Shown in pieces: positions 1 through 8,261 of a DNA stretch of 64,000 bases. Numbering within the stretch: the first letter of the stretch is position 1; each line of letters begins with the position of its first letter. Under the pieces are notes generated by a model that saw only the letters and a list, made by a program, of their open reading frames with translations, ran no database searches and was not told the origin of the DNA. Location of the stretch: the NCBI GenBank assembly GCA_938015435.1, contig CALLPN010000004.1:16589-80588 (forward strand), given 5' to 3'. A program made the translations under genes and the position numbers. Source of the DNA: an uncultured Saprospiraceae bacterium. GTDB lineage: Bacteria; Bacteroidota; Bacteroidia; Chitinophagales; Saprospiraceae.

Positions 1-173
1 GTCGTCTCATCCATAGAGAACTCCGGAAAATCATTAGAATTAAACGCATTACTTACGTAAGGATTACATATCAATTCATTAGACGCATTGTTATTATCAA
101 GACTACTTTCGCTTTGAGAACAGGAGCAAGTCAAAAACAAGCCTATGGACAGTATATAAATATAATTTTTCAT
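1..173 (-). CDS. Partial small lipoprotein, hypothetical (C-terminus outside window)
   Basis: A minus-strand frame starts at the ATG complementary to 171-173 and is still open at the left edge after 57 codons. The N-terminus reads MKNYIYILSIGLFLTCSCSQ, a short positively charged start, a hydrophobic stretch and a lipobox-like LTCSC, so export and lipidation are likely. The rest is polar and rich in Ser and Asn. It lies 19 bp downstream of another small lipoprotein gene on the same strand, so the two are probably co-transcribed. No family is recognised. Confidence 0.55.
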   Translation of the reverse strand, partial: MKNYIYILSIGLFLTCSCSQSESSLDNNNASNELICNPYVSNAFNSNDFPEFSMDET

Positions 174-192
174 TATCAAATTCTTTAAAATA

Positions 193-645
193 TTACTCTA
201 CTTCTAAAACGAATGATTCATCCCATTGATGTACTCTCAATATGGTACCATCGTAAAGATCCAAACCTATAGAAGTCAAATTAAATGTGTCTGTATGCAT
301 AAAAAAGGCTAAACATTCCTCTATTGGTCCATTGCTGATTTTAGCATTAAGAGTGGGAACGAATGAAGATTGATCTATGAATGCCATCACATCAACTTCT
401 CTTTTTGAGCATCCGCTATACACAAAATCTACAATAAGGCACGTTTGCTCAAGCCTAACATCAGCAACTGATACTGAGTCGGTGACTAGAGTAGTGTATT
501 CATCTATATCAAAAGGAAGTAACCCTTGGCCGCAGCCAATGGCAGGTAAGATTTTGATGGATCGATCGTCATTCTTTTCACAAGAAACTATTGCGCATGA
601 TAAGAATAGACCTGATAAAATCAAAAGTCGTGGAATGTATTTCAT
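193..645 (-). CDS. Small lipoprotein, hypothetical
   Basis: A 150-residue product beginning MKYIPRLLILSGLFLSCAIV followed by SCEK. This is a classic lipoprotein signal with the lipid-acceptor Cys near residue 22, so it is probably anchored in the inner or outer membrane facing the periplasm. The mature part has no motif I recognise. It contains several Cys residues (GCGQG, EQTC, YSGCS, EECLA) that could pair as disulfides after export. It precedes the partial lipoprotein at 1-173 by 19 bp in the same direction, which suggests a two-gene unit. The function is unknown. Confidence 0.65.
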   Translation of the reverse strand: MKYIPRLLILSGLFLSCAIVSCEKNDDRSIKILPAIGCGQGLLPFDIDEYTTLVTDSVSVADVRLEQTCLIVDFVYSGCSKREVDVMAFIDQSSFVPTLNAKISNGPIEECLAFFMHTDTFNLTSIGLDLYDGTILRVHQWDESFVLEVE

Positions 646-749
646 AATAACCCTTCTTAGTGTAGGTATTATGAAAGACGAGATGTAAAGCGATAGGGTT
701 GGAGAAATTTAAAATTTATTTGCGTGGGGAAAGCAAAACAATTATCTAA

Positions 750-863
750 TTAAACTCCTAACCACTTTTCGTAATCTTCTTCGGGTTGTGGGGGGGTAAC
801 TTTTGGTGCACTAGAGAACCAGCCACGGAAGAAACTTCCGATGTTGTTTATTAATTTTGTCAT
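750..863 (-). CDS. Possible 37-residue small protein
   Basis: ATG (complement of 861-863) to TAA (complement of 750-752) encodes 37 residues. The N-terminal half, MTKLINNIGSFFRGWFSS, could form an amphipathic helix with aromatic and basic residues. The C-terminal half is acidic and proline-rich (TPPQPEEDYEKW). No Shine-Dalgarno is visible, which is normal in Bacteroidota. It sits alone in the gap between hemF and the lipoprotein pair. The biased composition is why I list it; without comparative data it may be chance. No family is recognised. Confidence 0.35.
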   Translation of the reverse strand: MTKLINNIGSFFRGWFSSAPKVTPPQPEEDYEKWLGV

Positions 864-1138
864 GGGTACGTGGGTATTTATATTATCTATACTTTATAGA
901 CGTTTCAAAACTATGATATGTCACTAAAAAATGCAATTATTTTCAAAAATAATTAATTATTTTGATAACTGGCTTACATATTACAAATATATATCATATG
1001 AAATATAATTAAGTAAGGGTTTACCCTTATATCTCACTCATGGTTTCCCATTATGCGTACTTTACAGCCCTAATCAAACCCGATTTAACTCCTACCCTTT
1101 CAAAAATGAAGAATCGCCCAAATCACTCATAACTGATT
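864..1138. other. Intergenic region with a short palindrome
   Basis: An AT-rich spacer between the hemF 3' end and the small ORF at 750-863. It contains a 7-bp inverted repeat TAAGGGT-tt-ACCCTTA at 1014-1029, too short to call a terminator and without a clear T-run. I see no coding signal. Confidence 0.3.
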
Positions 1139-2035
1139 CTAATTCTGGGCCCAATCCAGTCCCTTCTTCAATTTACTCTGAGTGATTCCTTCTGCCGAAT
1201 CTGATTCGATAGTCTTATTATATTCCCATTTTGCCATAGGAGGCATAGACATTAATATTGATTCTGTTCGGCCTCCAGTCTCTAAACCAAATTTAGTACC
1301 TGCATCCCAGACCAAGTTGAACTCAACATATCTTGATCTTCTATGATATTGCCAATCTTTGTCTGCCTCTGTGAAATTGACGTCACTATGATTTTCTATA
1401 AAGTGACTATAGATTGGTACAAATGCTTCGCCCACTCTCTGGACGAATTCCCAGTAATGCTGTTTTCCTTCTTCTGTCTCGGAGGATAATCGATCAAAAA
1501 ATATACCACCTACTCCCCTTGTCTCATCTCTATGCTTTATGAAAAAGTAATCGTCCGCCCACTTCTTAAACTTCGGATAATAAGATTCATCACTCGCGTC
1601 ACATACATCCTTCAGCGATTGATGAAAAAACTGTGCATCTTCATCCACTACGTAATGCGGCGTGAGATCTATCCCTCCACCAAACCAATATTTACCATTG
1701 TCGGCTTCAAAATATCTGACATTCATATGGATAATCGGTACGTGCGGATTATGCGGATGCAATACTATCGAAACACCCGTAGCAAAAAAATCTCCATGGT
1801 CTAATTTCAATTTATTCTTAATCTTATCAGGAAGTGTTCCTTCGACAGCAGAAAAGTTAACACCTCCCTTTTCTATTTTACTACCTGTAATAGCTCTAGA
1901 TCGGCCACCTCCACCGCCTTCTCTATTCCACAAGTCTTCTTGAAATTGTCCTTCTCCATCCATTGCCTCGAGGCTCGCACAGATATTATCCTGCAATCCC
2001 ATAAACCACTCTTTAATCACTTCTTTAGTCACCAT
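1139..2035 (-). CDS. hemF: Oxygen-dependent coproporphyrinogen III oxidase
   Basis: This cytosolic enzyme converts coproporphyrinogen III to protoporphyrinogen IX with O2 in heme synthesis. The 298-residue length matches the family (E. coli HemF is 299). Visible signatures are NREGGGGGRSR near residue 37, the His-rich HPHNPHVPIIHMNVRYFE near residue 93, WFGGGIDLTP near 117, and the C-terminal RSRYVEFNLVWDAGTKFGLE followed by GGRTESILMSMPP. It starts 1 bp after the stop of the ArsC-like gene upstream, so the two form a tight pair. hemE lies 4 kb away on the same strand. Use of the oxygen-dependent enzyme implies an aerobic lifestyle. Confidence 0.97.
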   Translation of the reverse strand: MVTKEVIKEWFMGLQDNICASLEAMDGEGQFQEDLWNREGGGGGRSRAITGSKIEKGGVNFSAVEGTLPDKIKNKLKLDHGDFFATGVSIVLHPHNPHVPIIHMNVRYFEADNGKYWFGGGIDLTPHYVVDEDAQFFHQSLKDVCDASDESYYPKFKKWADDYFFIKHRDETRGVGGIFFDRLSSETEEGKQHYWEFVQRVGEAFVPIYSHFIENHSDVNFTEADKDWQYHRRSRYVEFNLVWDAGTKFGLETGGRTESILMSMPPMAKWEYNKTIESDSAEGITQSKLKKGLDWAQN

Positions 2036-2036
2036 A

Positions 2037-2393
2037 TTATTTGCTGAGTTTAACTTTCAGTTCTGCCACAGTTGCTTTGCTATTACCTGCGAATACTTCG
2101 CCATCTATAATAGCTAGTGGCCGTTTGAGCATACTATATTCCTTAAGAATCCATGACCTGATATCCGATTCAGAAAGACGCTTATCCTTGAGACCTTCGG
2201 ACTTATATATTCTCGCTCTCTTATTCATCAGATCCTCATACGAACCTCCAATAATCTTGTGGATATCATCCAATTCAGCAGCTGTAATATGTACTTTTTT
2301 GATGTCTTGGCGCACAATCGATTCTTCAGGTTGTACTTCTTTGAGGATACGCTTACATGTATCACATGTAGATAGATAAAATATCTTATTCAT
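2037..2393 (-). CDS. ArsC/Spx-family thioredoxin-fold protein
   Basis: The 118-residue product belongs to the arsenate reductase-like (ArsC/YffB/Spx) thioredoxin-fold family. The N-terminal redox motif is C10-D-T-C13 (FYLSTCDTC). The C-terminal half holds the family signature LKRPLAIIDGEVFAGNSK. The family includes glutaredoxin-coupled arsenate reductases and proteins of unassigned role. The length equals YffB rather than true ArsC, so reduction of arsenate cannot be asserted. It is the first gene of a pair with hemF. A near-match to the Bacteroidota -7 box (TACATTTA) lies about 20 bp upstream. Confidence 0.85.
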   Translation of the reverse strand: MNKIFYLSTCDTCKRILKEVQPEESIVRQDIKKVHITAAELDDIHKIIGGSYEDLMNKRARIYKSEGLKDKRLSESDIRSWILKEYSMLKRPLAIIDGEVFAGNSKATVAELKVKLSK

Positions 2394-2716
2394 ATTTGAT
2401 AAATTGTATTCCGTAAATGTACAGACTTAGTATTCATTGAAAAAGAGTAACTCGCAATATGACCATGCTATGACGTGTTTTCAGTATGCAGTATGCTGTC
2501 TTTAGTATGCGGTATGCAGTTCTCAGTCTTCCTGCCTTTCTTACACACCTGCTTGACCACTTGCTTGACTGCCCACTAACTTTAATGCTGAATGTCTGCT
2601 AACTCTTACCTCGCAACTGATCACTGAAGACTGCCAACTCCTTACTTCCTACCGTTGACTGTCTACTGTTGACTTTTCCCTTAAAACGATTATCTTGTCG
2701 AGCTAATACATCGATT
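2394..2716. other. Intergenic region with degenerate short repeats
   Basis: Besides the divergent start regions of its two flanking genes, this stretch is low-complexity. AGTATGCAGTATGC occurs at about 2483-2496 and a close copy, AGTATGCGGTATGC, at about 2504-2517. A run of CTGCTTGACC / TTGACTG-like words ends in TTGACTGTCTACTGTTGAC at 2654-2672. No protein frame is convincing. Such CAGTATGC/TTGACTG filler looks like degenerate microsatellite sequence. Confidence 0.5.
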
Positions 2717-3589
2717 ATGCGAATACCAGAATCAGAACTCATACTCAATCCAGATGGAAGTGTATATCACCTCAATCTATTACCACATCAGATCGCACAC
2801 GATATCATTACTGTTGGTGATCCTGACAGAGTGGACTCCGTGACTCAGCATTTTGAGCGTATCGAGCACAGCGTACACAAAAGAGAATTTAAGACAGTAA
2901 CTGGAATTTATGCTGGAAAGCGACTTACCGTCATATCCACAGGTATCGGTACTGATAATATTGATATCGTATTCAACGAGCTAGATGCTTTAGTAAATGT
3001 AGATCTAAAGACTAGAAAGATTAAACCCGAATTGACTTCTTTAAGACTATATAGAATAGGTACATCTGGAGCGATTAGAGCTGACGTAGATATTGACAGC
3101 GTAATCATTAGTAGATATGCAATTGGACTAGATGGATTGATGAATTACTATCGACGCGATACGACTGATGCCGAGAATAGCATTGCGAAACAAGCCAAAA
3201 CTATATTGAGCAAAGATCTTCCTAATGTAAACCCATACGGAGCAAGTGCATCTGCTACTTTAATATCGCAATATGGAGTGTTGGGTAGATTAGGTATTAC
3301 TACGACAGCCACTGGATTCTATGGACCACAAGGTAGAAGTATACGATTGACCAATAACTCTTCGGACTTTCTGGATGAGATCGCTACTGTAGCATATGAT
3401 GGTATCCATGCTACTAATCTAGAGATGGAAACTGCAGGTATATATGGTCTAGCATCTGCACTAGGCCACCATGCGATCTCATTGAATGCTATATTAGCCA
3501 ATCGTGCGAATGGCGAATTTAGTAGTCAACCGAGTAATACTGTTAATGGATTGATTGTTAGCTTTTTGGAAATGTGGAAAACCAATTAG
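2717..3589 (+). CDS. Nucleoside phosphorylase (PNP/UDP family)
   Basis: This cytosolic enzyme is predicted to split nucleosides with phosphate into base and pentose-1-phosphate (salvage). Family signatures are the early GDPDRVDSV phosphate-binding loop, the STGIGTDNIDIVFNELDAL segment, RIGTSGAI, and the C-terminal NLEMETAGIYGLASALGH holding the Met-Glu-x-Glu-type sugar-binding stretch. It most resembles uridine phosphorylase-like members, but substrate is not assigned. I chose the ATG at 2717 (MRIPESELILNPDGS, 290 residues), because a TTG at 2669 would add residues encoded by the low-complexity spacer. Its 3' end overlaps the converging HTH gene by 4 bp. Confidence 0.9.
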   Translation: MRIPESELILNPDGSVYHLNLLPHQIAHDIITVGDPDRVDSVTQHFERIEHSVHKREFKTVTGIYAGKRLTVISTGIGTDNIDIVFNELDALVNVDLKTRKIKPELTSLRLYRIGTSGAIRADVDIDSVIISRYAIGLDGLMNYYRRDTTDAENSIAKQAKTILSKDLPNVNPYGASASATLISQYGVLGRLGITTTATGFYGPQGRSIRLTNNSSDFLDEIATVAYDGIHATNLEMETAGIYGLASALGHHAISLNAILANRANGEFSSQPSNTVNGLIVSFLEMWKTN

Positions 3590-4605
3590 TTATAGGCCGC
3601 AAAGAGTAACTCGGTCTTTTTAGTAAAATTATAAATATCACCATTTATCACTTTAAAGAATTGTTGTCTATTACCTTGACCGACGGCGCTAATTTTTACG
3701 GATAAATTGATAATATCTGATATCCAATTTTCAGCATGCTTGCAAATCCTTTGATCATCTGATCTCAAGTAATTAGGAGAATCATACTTATTATATAGTA
3801 TCTTATAATCCTTTGATTTGATAAATATCAATTCGGAATTAACACTAAGTTCATTGACGTAAATCTCGACTGGACACAACTGTTCTTTATTTCCAAAAAT
3901 AAACTTAATACCACTAATTGAAATTTTCTCCATATACCTAACCATCTTGTCCATATCTGAAAGTATAGCATCAAGATCTTCTTTATTGTTAATTAGGCCT
4001 CCTTTAATGGCATAATTAATCTGCATCATTGTCATTCGCATCATATCAGGATTCCAAATTTCTGTAGTTGGATATGAATGATAATAAGTTGTTACTTTTT
4101 TTACTACCTCAGCAAGTGATTTGTCCTTAGTAAAGATAGATGGATCGAAAGTATCGTTCATTCCTGGCATTCGCCAACTGGTTTTATTCCATATATACAT
4201 CTTGAAATGCAATAGATTGGGAAACTGAGTATAATAGAAGAAAGGGACTTCGTTGCATAGATAAAATCCATACAAATCAGCATATTCTGCATAGCGATTG
4301 AGATGCTGTAATAGATTACTCCAATATTGAGAATAACTATCTGGAGCATATTTCAAAGCATCAGAATAGAAAGGGTACGGATCTTTATTATCTGAATTAT
4401 CCGCAGATAGAACTTTATCAAAAGAAACTTTGAAGTAAGTGCACAAGTCTCTAATCTCATTAAAAGTAAGCTTGGAATTGCATTGCATTTTCTTATATGC
4501 TCCTTGATGAGATATCTTGAGGACCAGAGCTATCTCGTCCACTAATTTGTTTCCTTTCTGTACTTTCTCACTTAGTAATTTTATAAAATCCTTTTGTTCA
4601 CCCAT
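3586..4605 (-). CDS. HTH transcriptional regulator, Bacteroidota type
   Basis: A 339-residue protein with an N-terminal helix-turn-helix (about residues 8-65; IALVLKISHQGAYKKMQCN, then FNEIRDLCTYFKVSFDKVL). This resembles the BetR/XRE-like DNA-binding modules of Bacteroidota. The remaining 270 residues are rich in Tyr, Trp and Phe, are not membrane-spanning, and probably form a ligand-sensing or dimerisation domain I cannot name. It is monocistronic, converges on the nucleoside phosphorylase with a 4-bp overlap, and has a long AT-rich upstream region. The target genes are unknown. Confidence 0.65.
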   Translation of the reverse strand: MGEQKDFIKLLSEKVQKGNKLVDEIALVLKISHQGAYKKMQCNSKLTFNEIRDLCTYFKVSFDKVLSADNSDNKDPYPFYSDALKYAPDSYSQYWSNLLQHLNRYAEYADLYGFYLCNEVPFFYYTQFPNLLHFKMYIWNKTSWRMPGMNDTFDPSIFTKDKSLAEVVKKVTTYYHSYPTTEIWNPDMMRMTMMQINYAIKGGLINNKEDLDAILSDMDKMVRYMEKISISGIKFIFGNKEQLCPVEIYVNELSVNSELIFIKSKDYKILYNKYDSPNYLRSDDQRICKHAENWISDIINLSVKISAVGQGNRQQFFKVINGDIYNFTKKTELLFAAYN

Positions 4606-5055
4606 ATACGCTCAGCTACTATTCATTTTATATTAAACCAAATACAATTTATTCGTATCGAATAATAGCTTGCAATTATATAGTATTTAAAACTAAATTT
4701 ATTCAAAATGTATAATTTTAATAAAATAAATTGACTTAGAAATTCAATGTGGAGTTACTTTTAAGCTTTATTACATCTTGTATTATTGTTACTTGTAAGC
4801 TGTCGATAAGCAACTCATTCTAAGTCATTACACTTCGAAACCAATGTGTTCATCGAACTAAGGAGACACAAAGATTATGTCTCTACCCTAGAGAAATTAG
4901 AAAATGCACTTTAATTCCCTTTACGCGAGTATCAATATGATTGGGTTCTTTGTCGATATTGCGGTAAATCACAAGATTGATTGAAAGCAACCATCGTCCA
5001 TAAATATTTATTGAGATAAGATTTCATGGAGTAATGTATATAGTATTTCTGAAAT
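4606..5055. other. Intergenic region without a supported gene
   Basis: About 450 bp upstream of the HTH regulator. Short plus-strand open stretches around 4832-4990 are broken by stops in every frame (one reads ELRRHKDYVSTLEKLENAL before a stop). They may be a decayed gene fragment, but nothing is recognisable. Confidence 0.35.
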
Positions 5056-5092
5056 AAAAATGGGCAACACCTAAGAGGTATAGCCCATTTTT
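5056..5092 (-). terminator. Intrinsic terminator after accD (bidirectional)
   Basis: The arms AAAAATGGGC (5056-5065) and GCCCATTTTT (5083-5092) pair perfectly around a 17-nt loop and are flanked by A- and T-runs. It lies 23 bp past the accD stop and reads as a terminator for accD. Confidence 0.8.
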
Positions 5093-5114
5093 ATTTATGT
5101 TATTTTCTATAAAA

Positions 5115-5975
5115 TTAACTTGCTTTCACTTCATCCTTCTTAAACATCACCAGCATATCATCTATACGCTCTTTAAGGTTAGATCTATGGACTATGAAGT
5201 CGAGGAATCCATGGTCTAGCAAAAACTCAGATCTCTGGAAACCTTCTGGCAAATCTCTTTTGATAGTCTCTTTGATCACACGTGGACCAGCAAACCCTAT
5301 CAAAGCGCCTGGCTCCGAGAAGTTGATATCTCCTAACATCGCATAAGACGCAGTTACTCCTCCCGTCGTGGGATCCGTCATGAATGAAAAGTATGGTACA
5401 CCTGCTCTAGCTAATGCGGCTAATTTTGCTGAAGTTTTAGCCATTTGCATCAATGAATATGCCGCTTCCATCATACGAGCACCTCCAGACTTAGATATAA
5501 TCATCAGCGGTATCTTATGCTCTATACAATAGTCACATGCTTTGGCGATCTTCTCTCCAACCACTGATCCCATAGATCCTCCGATAAATGTAAAATCCAT
5601 AGCTGCTATCACCAGCGGTTTACGTCCTACTTTACCTTCTGCTACTTTCATAGCGTCTATCTCACCGAACTTACTATATGCTTTAGAGAGTCTATCCTCA
5701 TATGTTTTGAGATCGCTGAACTTTAGCATATCCTTAGCCAAGAGATCATCGAATAGCTCAGTATACTTACCATCGAATATCATCTCAAAATAGTCATTAG
5801 ATCCAATACGAGTATGATAATCGCACTTAGGGCAGATGTAGAAATTTTCTCTCAGCTCCTTCATCGTAGTCATCTCAGCACAGCTTTTACACTTGTTCCA
5901 GAGACCATCAGGGGCTTCTTTCTTATTCTTAGTTGCTGTTTGTATTCCGTCTTTGAGTCTTTTAAACCAACCCAT
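5115..5975 (-). CDS. accD: Acetyl-CoA carboxylase carboxyltransferase subunit beta
   Basis: This is the beta subunit of the carboxyltransferase that moves CO2 from biotin to acetyl-CoA, giving malonyl-CoA for fatty acid synthesis; it works with AccA. The 286-residue product has the N-terminal zinc ribbon C29-x2-C32 ... C48-x2-C51. The carboxyltransferase core follows, with FTFIGGSMGSVVGEKIAKA, SGGARMMEAAYSLMQMAK and TDPTTGGVTASYAMLGD. All key elements are present. The gene is monocistronic here, ending at a strong hairpin terminator, and accA is not in the window. Confidence 0.97.
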   Translation of the reverse strand: MGWFKRLKDGIQTATKNKKEAPDGLWNKCKSCAEMTTMKELRENFYICPKCDYHTRIGSNDYFEMIFDGKYTELFDDLLAKDMLKFSDLKTYEDRLSKAYSKFGEIDAMKVAEGKVGRKPLVIAAMDFTFIGGSMGSVVGEKIAKACDYCIEHKIPLMIISKSGGARMMEAAYSLMQMAKTSAKLAALARAGVPYFSFMTDPTTGGVTASYAMLGDINFSEPGALIGFAGPRVIKETIKRDLPEGFQRSEFLLDHGFLDFIVHRSNLKERIDDMLVMFKKDEVKAS

Positions 5976-6252
5976 AATTGTTTCTTTTTTTGGTTTTACA
6001 AAGCCAATTCCAACTAATTCGCTGAAATTTATGGTTCTCTTTGGGGAAAAAAGACCTAGATAATCGACTTTTAAAATAGAAAAGCTGAAAACAATAGACT
6101 TACTTTCCTATCTATCAAGGAAGTAGCCTCTCCAGCCCATTGTTAGCGAATAAACAATAAACGCTCTGGGGTAACTTGCTTTGTAAATGTATGAATTTTT
6201 GGCTAATCTTAGTGATTGATATACTATCTCAAGTAAATCATTCCCTTACTAG

Positions 6253-7281
6253 TTAATATCGATATCCTTTTACAGCATTAACGAATGCTTTTACACCATC
6301 CAATGGAGTATCTGGATATACACCGTGTCCAAGATTGACAATGTGATTTCCTCCCACTTTATTGATCAGATTGATCGCCTGTGCTTCTATCTCTTTATGA
6401 CTCGCGTAGAGTACACATGGATCTAGATTACCTTGGACTACCTGATCCGGACCTAACACTTTACGAATATAAGACATATCAGTGTTCCAGTCTACACCTA
6501 TTACATTAGGTGACATTGCTTGTATCTCAGGAAGACTAAACCATGCCCCTTTACTAAAAACTATCGTAGGTACTAATGGATTGATCGCCTCTACCATCTT
6601 ACGTATATAAGGAATGCAGAACGTTTTATAAGTATGCTCATCTAATACTCCAGCCCAACTATCAAATATTTGTATCACATCTGCACCATGCGCAACTTTT
6701 TGTTTGAGGTAAGCAATAGTAGTGTCTGTAATCTTACTCAATAACTTATGAGCGAGCTCAGGCTCTTGGTACAGCATACGCTTAGGCTTAGAGAATGTCT
6801 TAGATCCACTTCCTTCTACCATATAACACATGAGTGTCCAAGGCGCACCGGCAAAACCGATTAATGGTACCCTTTCGTCTAATGCTTCTTTGGTTAAACT
6901 TAGACCTTGGTAGACATAGCTAAGCTTATCTGCTGCAGCTGATCCGGAGTCTAGCTTATCTATATCAGCCTCTGATTGGATCGTAGCTGGAAAATAAGGG
7001 CCTTTCTTCTCTACCATCTCATACTCTAATCCCATACACTCTGGAATTACTAGTATATCCGAGAATATAATAGCGGCATCAACACCTAACTCGTCAACCG
7101 GCTGAATAGTCACTTCTCTAACCAATTCTGGAGTAGTTACTAGTTCTATAAATCCACTTAGACTTGATCTTATCGCTCTATACTGAGGAAGTATTCTTCC
7201 TGCCTGACGCATAAGCCATACAGGTGGTCGTTCCACTTTTTCACCAGCAATAGTCCTTAGAAGTAAGTCGTTCTTTATCAT
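6253..7281 (-). CDS. hemE: Uroporphyrinogen decarboxylase
   Basis: This cytosolic heme-pathway enzyme removes four acetate carboxyls from uroporphyrinogen III to give coproporphyrinogen III, the substrate of HemF encoded 4 kb away. The 342-residue length is typical. The substrate-binding PPVWLMRQAGR motif is at residues 19-29, the catalytic Asp region FSDILVIPE near 73, and the second signature GFAGAPWTLMCYMVEG near 145. A good Bacteroidota-type promoter (-7 TACCTTTG) lies 29 bp upstream of the ATG. It is divergent from dapB. Confidence 0.97.
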   Translation of the reverse strand: MIKNDLLLRTIAGEKVERPPVWLMRQAGRILPQYRAIRSSLSGFIELVTTPELVREVTIQPVDELGVDAAIIFSDILVIPECMGLEYEMVEKKGPYFPATIQSEADIDKLDSGSAAADKLSYVYQGLSLTKEALDERVPLIGFAGAPWTLMCYMVEGSGSKTFSKPKRMLYQEPELAHKLLSKITDTTIAYLKQKVAHGADVIQIFDSWAGVLDEHTYKTFCIPYIRKMVEAINPLVPTIVFSKGAWFSLPEIQAMSPNVIGVDWNTDMSYIRKVLGPDQVVQGNLDPCVLYASHKEIEAQAINLINKVGGNHIVNLGHGVYPDTPLDGVKAFVNAVKGYRY

Positions 7282-7309
7282 CTCCGTTTTGTCTAATTTA
7301 TAAGTTTAA

Positions 7310-7338
7310 CAAAGGTAATTTTAAAAGTTAACCATCAA
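7310..7338 (-). promoter_or_regulatory. Predicted hemE promoter
   Basis: On the minus strand, TTG (7336-7338) and TACCTTTG (7310-7317) are 18 bp apart. This resembles the Bacteroidota consensus of a -33 TTG-type box and a -7 TAnnTTTG box. The hemE ATG follows 28 bp downstream. Confidence 0.5.
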
Positions 7339-7491
7339 TTACTTTTGGTTTTCGGTTGGAGGGATTTTACATTGGTGTGATTATTAATTATACCTCGGCA
7401 GTTTCAGTATGTCTAGAGACGTACCACAACTTTCGTTCGTTCATCAATAAAACCAATTAATGATGATAGTAATAGTTTGAGAGCAGTTATA

Positions 7492-7499
7492 TACATTTG
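7492..7499 (+). promoter_or_regulatory. Predicted -7 box for dapB
   Basis: TACATTTG is a perfect TAnnTTTG match ending 18 bp before the dapB ATG. No well-spaced -33 box is visible. Confidence 0.4.
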
Positions 7500-7517
7500 A
7501 GTCAAAGAACACTATAA

Positions 7518-8240
7518 ATGAAAATAGCGATAATCGGATACGGAAAGATGGGAAGAGCAATCGGCCAACTTGCTAAAAAGCAAGGTCATGAGATCGTTAT
7601 CGCTATCAATAGTGCCAACAAACACAAGATCGATAACCTCAAAGAATACAATCCTGATGTGGCCATAGAGTTTTCCACTCCTTCTAGTGCTGTCAGTAAT
7701 CTGGAGAAGCTTATCGAACAGCAGATACCAGTGGTATGCGGTACTACTGCCTGGCATGATAAATATGATCATATCTGCAAATTGACCAACGATCATAAAT
7801 CTGCCTTACTCTACGCTTCCAACTATAGTGTCGGAATGAATCTCATGTTTCGTATGAATGAGCAACTGGCCAAAGTCATGAGTAAATTTGATACCTATAG
7901 TCCAAGCATAACTGAGATACATCATATCCATAAGCTGGATGCACCCAGTGGTACTGCGGTGACACTAGCAGAGCAGATTATACAAGAGCAATCAGGCATA
8001 GATAACTGGGAATTAGACAATACTAATGACAACTCTATATTGATCAATGCGGTTAGAGAAGGAGAAGTAATCGGTACACATCATGTACACTACAAGTCTG
8101 ATATAGATGATATTACTCTATCTCATATCGCACACAATAGAGATGGCTTTGTGGCTGGAGCGCTACTTGCTACTGAATACTTACATACAAGGAAAGGTAT
8201 CTTTACTATGCAGGATGTATTATCTTGGGCCTTGAAATAA
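7518..8240 (+). CDS. dapB: 4-hydroxy-tetrahydrodipicolinate reductase
   Basis: This cytosolic NAD(P)H-dependent enzyme of the diaminopimelate/lysine pathway supplies peptidoglycan precursors. The N-terminal Rossmann motif is GYGKMG (residues 7-12), the central signature VVCGTTAW is near residue 75, and the catalytic stretch EIHHIHKLDAPSGTA is near 134. At 240 residues it is shorter than E. coli DapB (273), as usual in Bacteroidota. It heads a likely operon with dnaG (21-bp gap) and the SemiSWEET gene, and is divergent from hemE. Confidence 0.95.
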   Translation: MKIAIIGYGKMGRAIGQLAKKQGHEIVIAINSANKHKIDNLKEYNPDVAIEFSTPSSAVSNLEKLIEQQIPVVCGTTAWHDKYDHICKLTNDHKSALLYASNYSVGMNLMFRMNEQLAKVMSKFDTYSPSITEIHHIHKLDAPSGTAVTLAEQIIQEQSGIDNWELDNTNDNSILINAVREGEVIGTHHVHYKSDIDDITLSHIAHNRDGFVAGALLATEYLHTRKGIFTMQDVLSWALK

Positions 8241-8261
8241 TTAATAATAGGATAAAATCCA

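Noticed and set aside
1532..2379. Plus-strand open frames opposite hemF and the ArsC-like gene
   Set aside because: The minus strand carries clear family proteins; these frames have no family features and are reading shadows.
4832..4990. Possible transposase or integrase fragment
   Set aside because: Frames are short, interrupted and match no motif I can name; no inverted-repeat ends.
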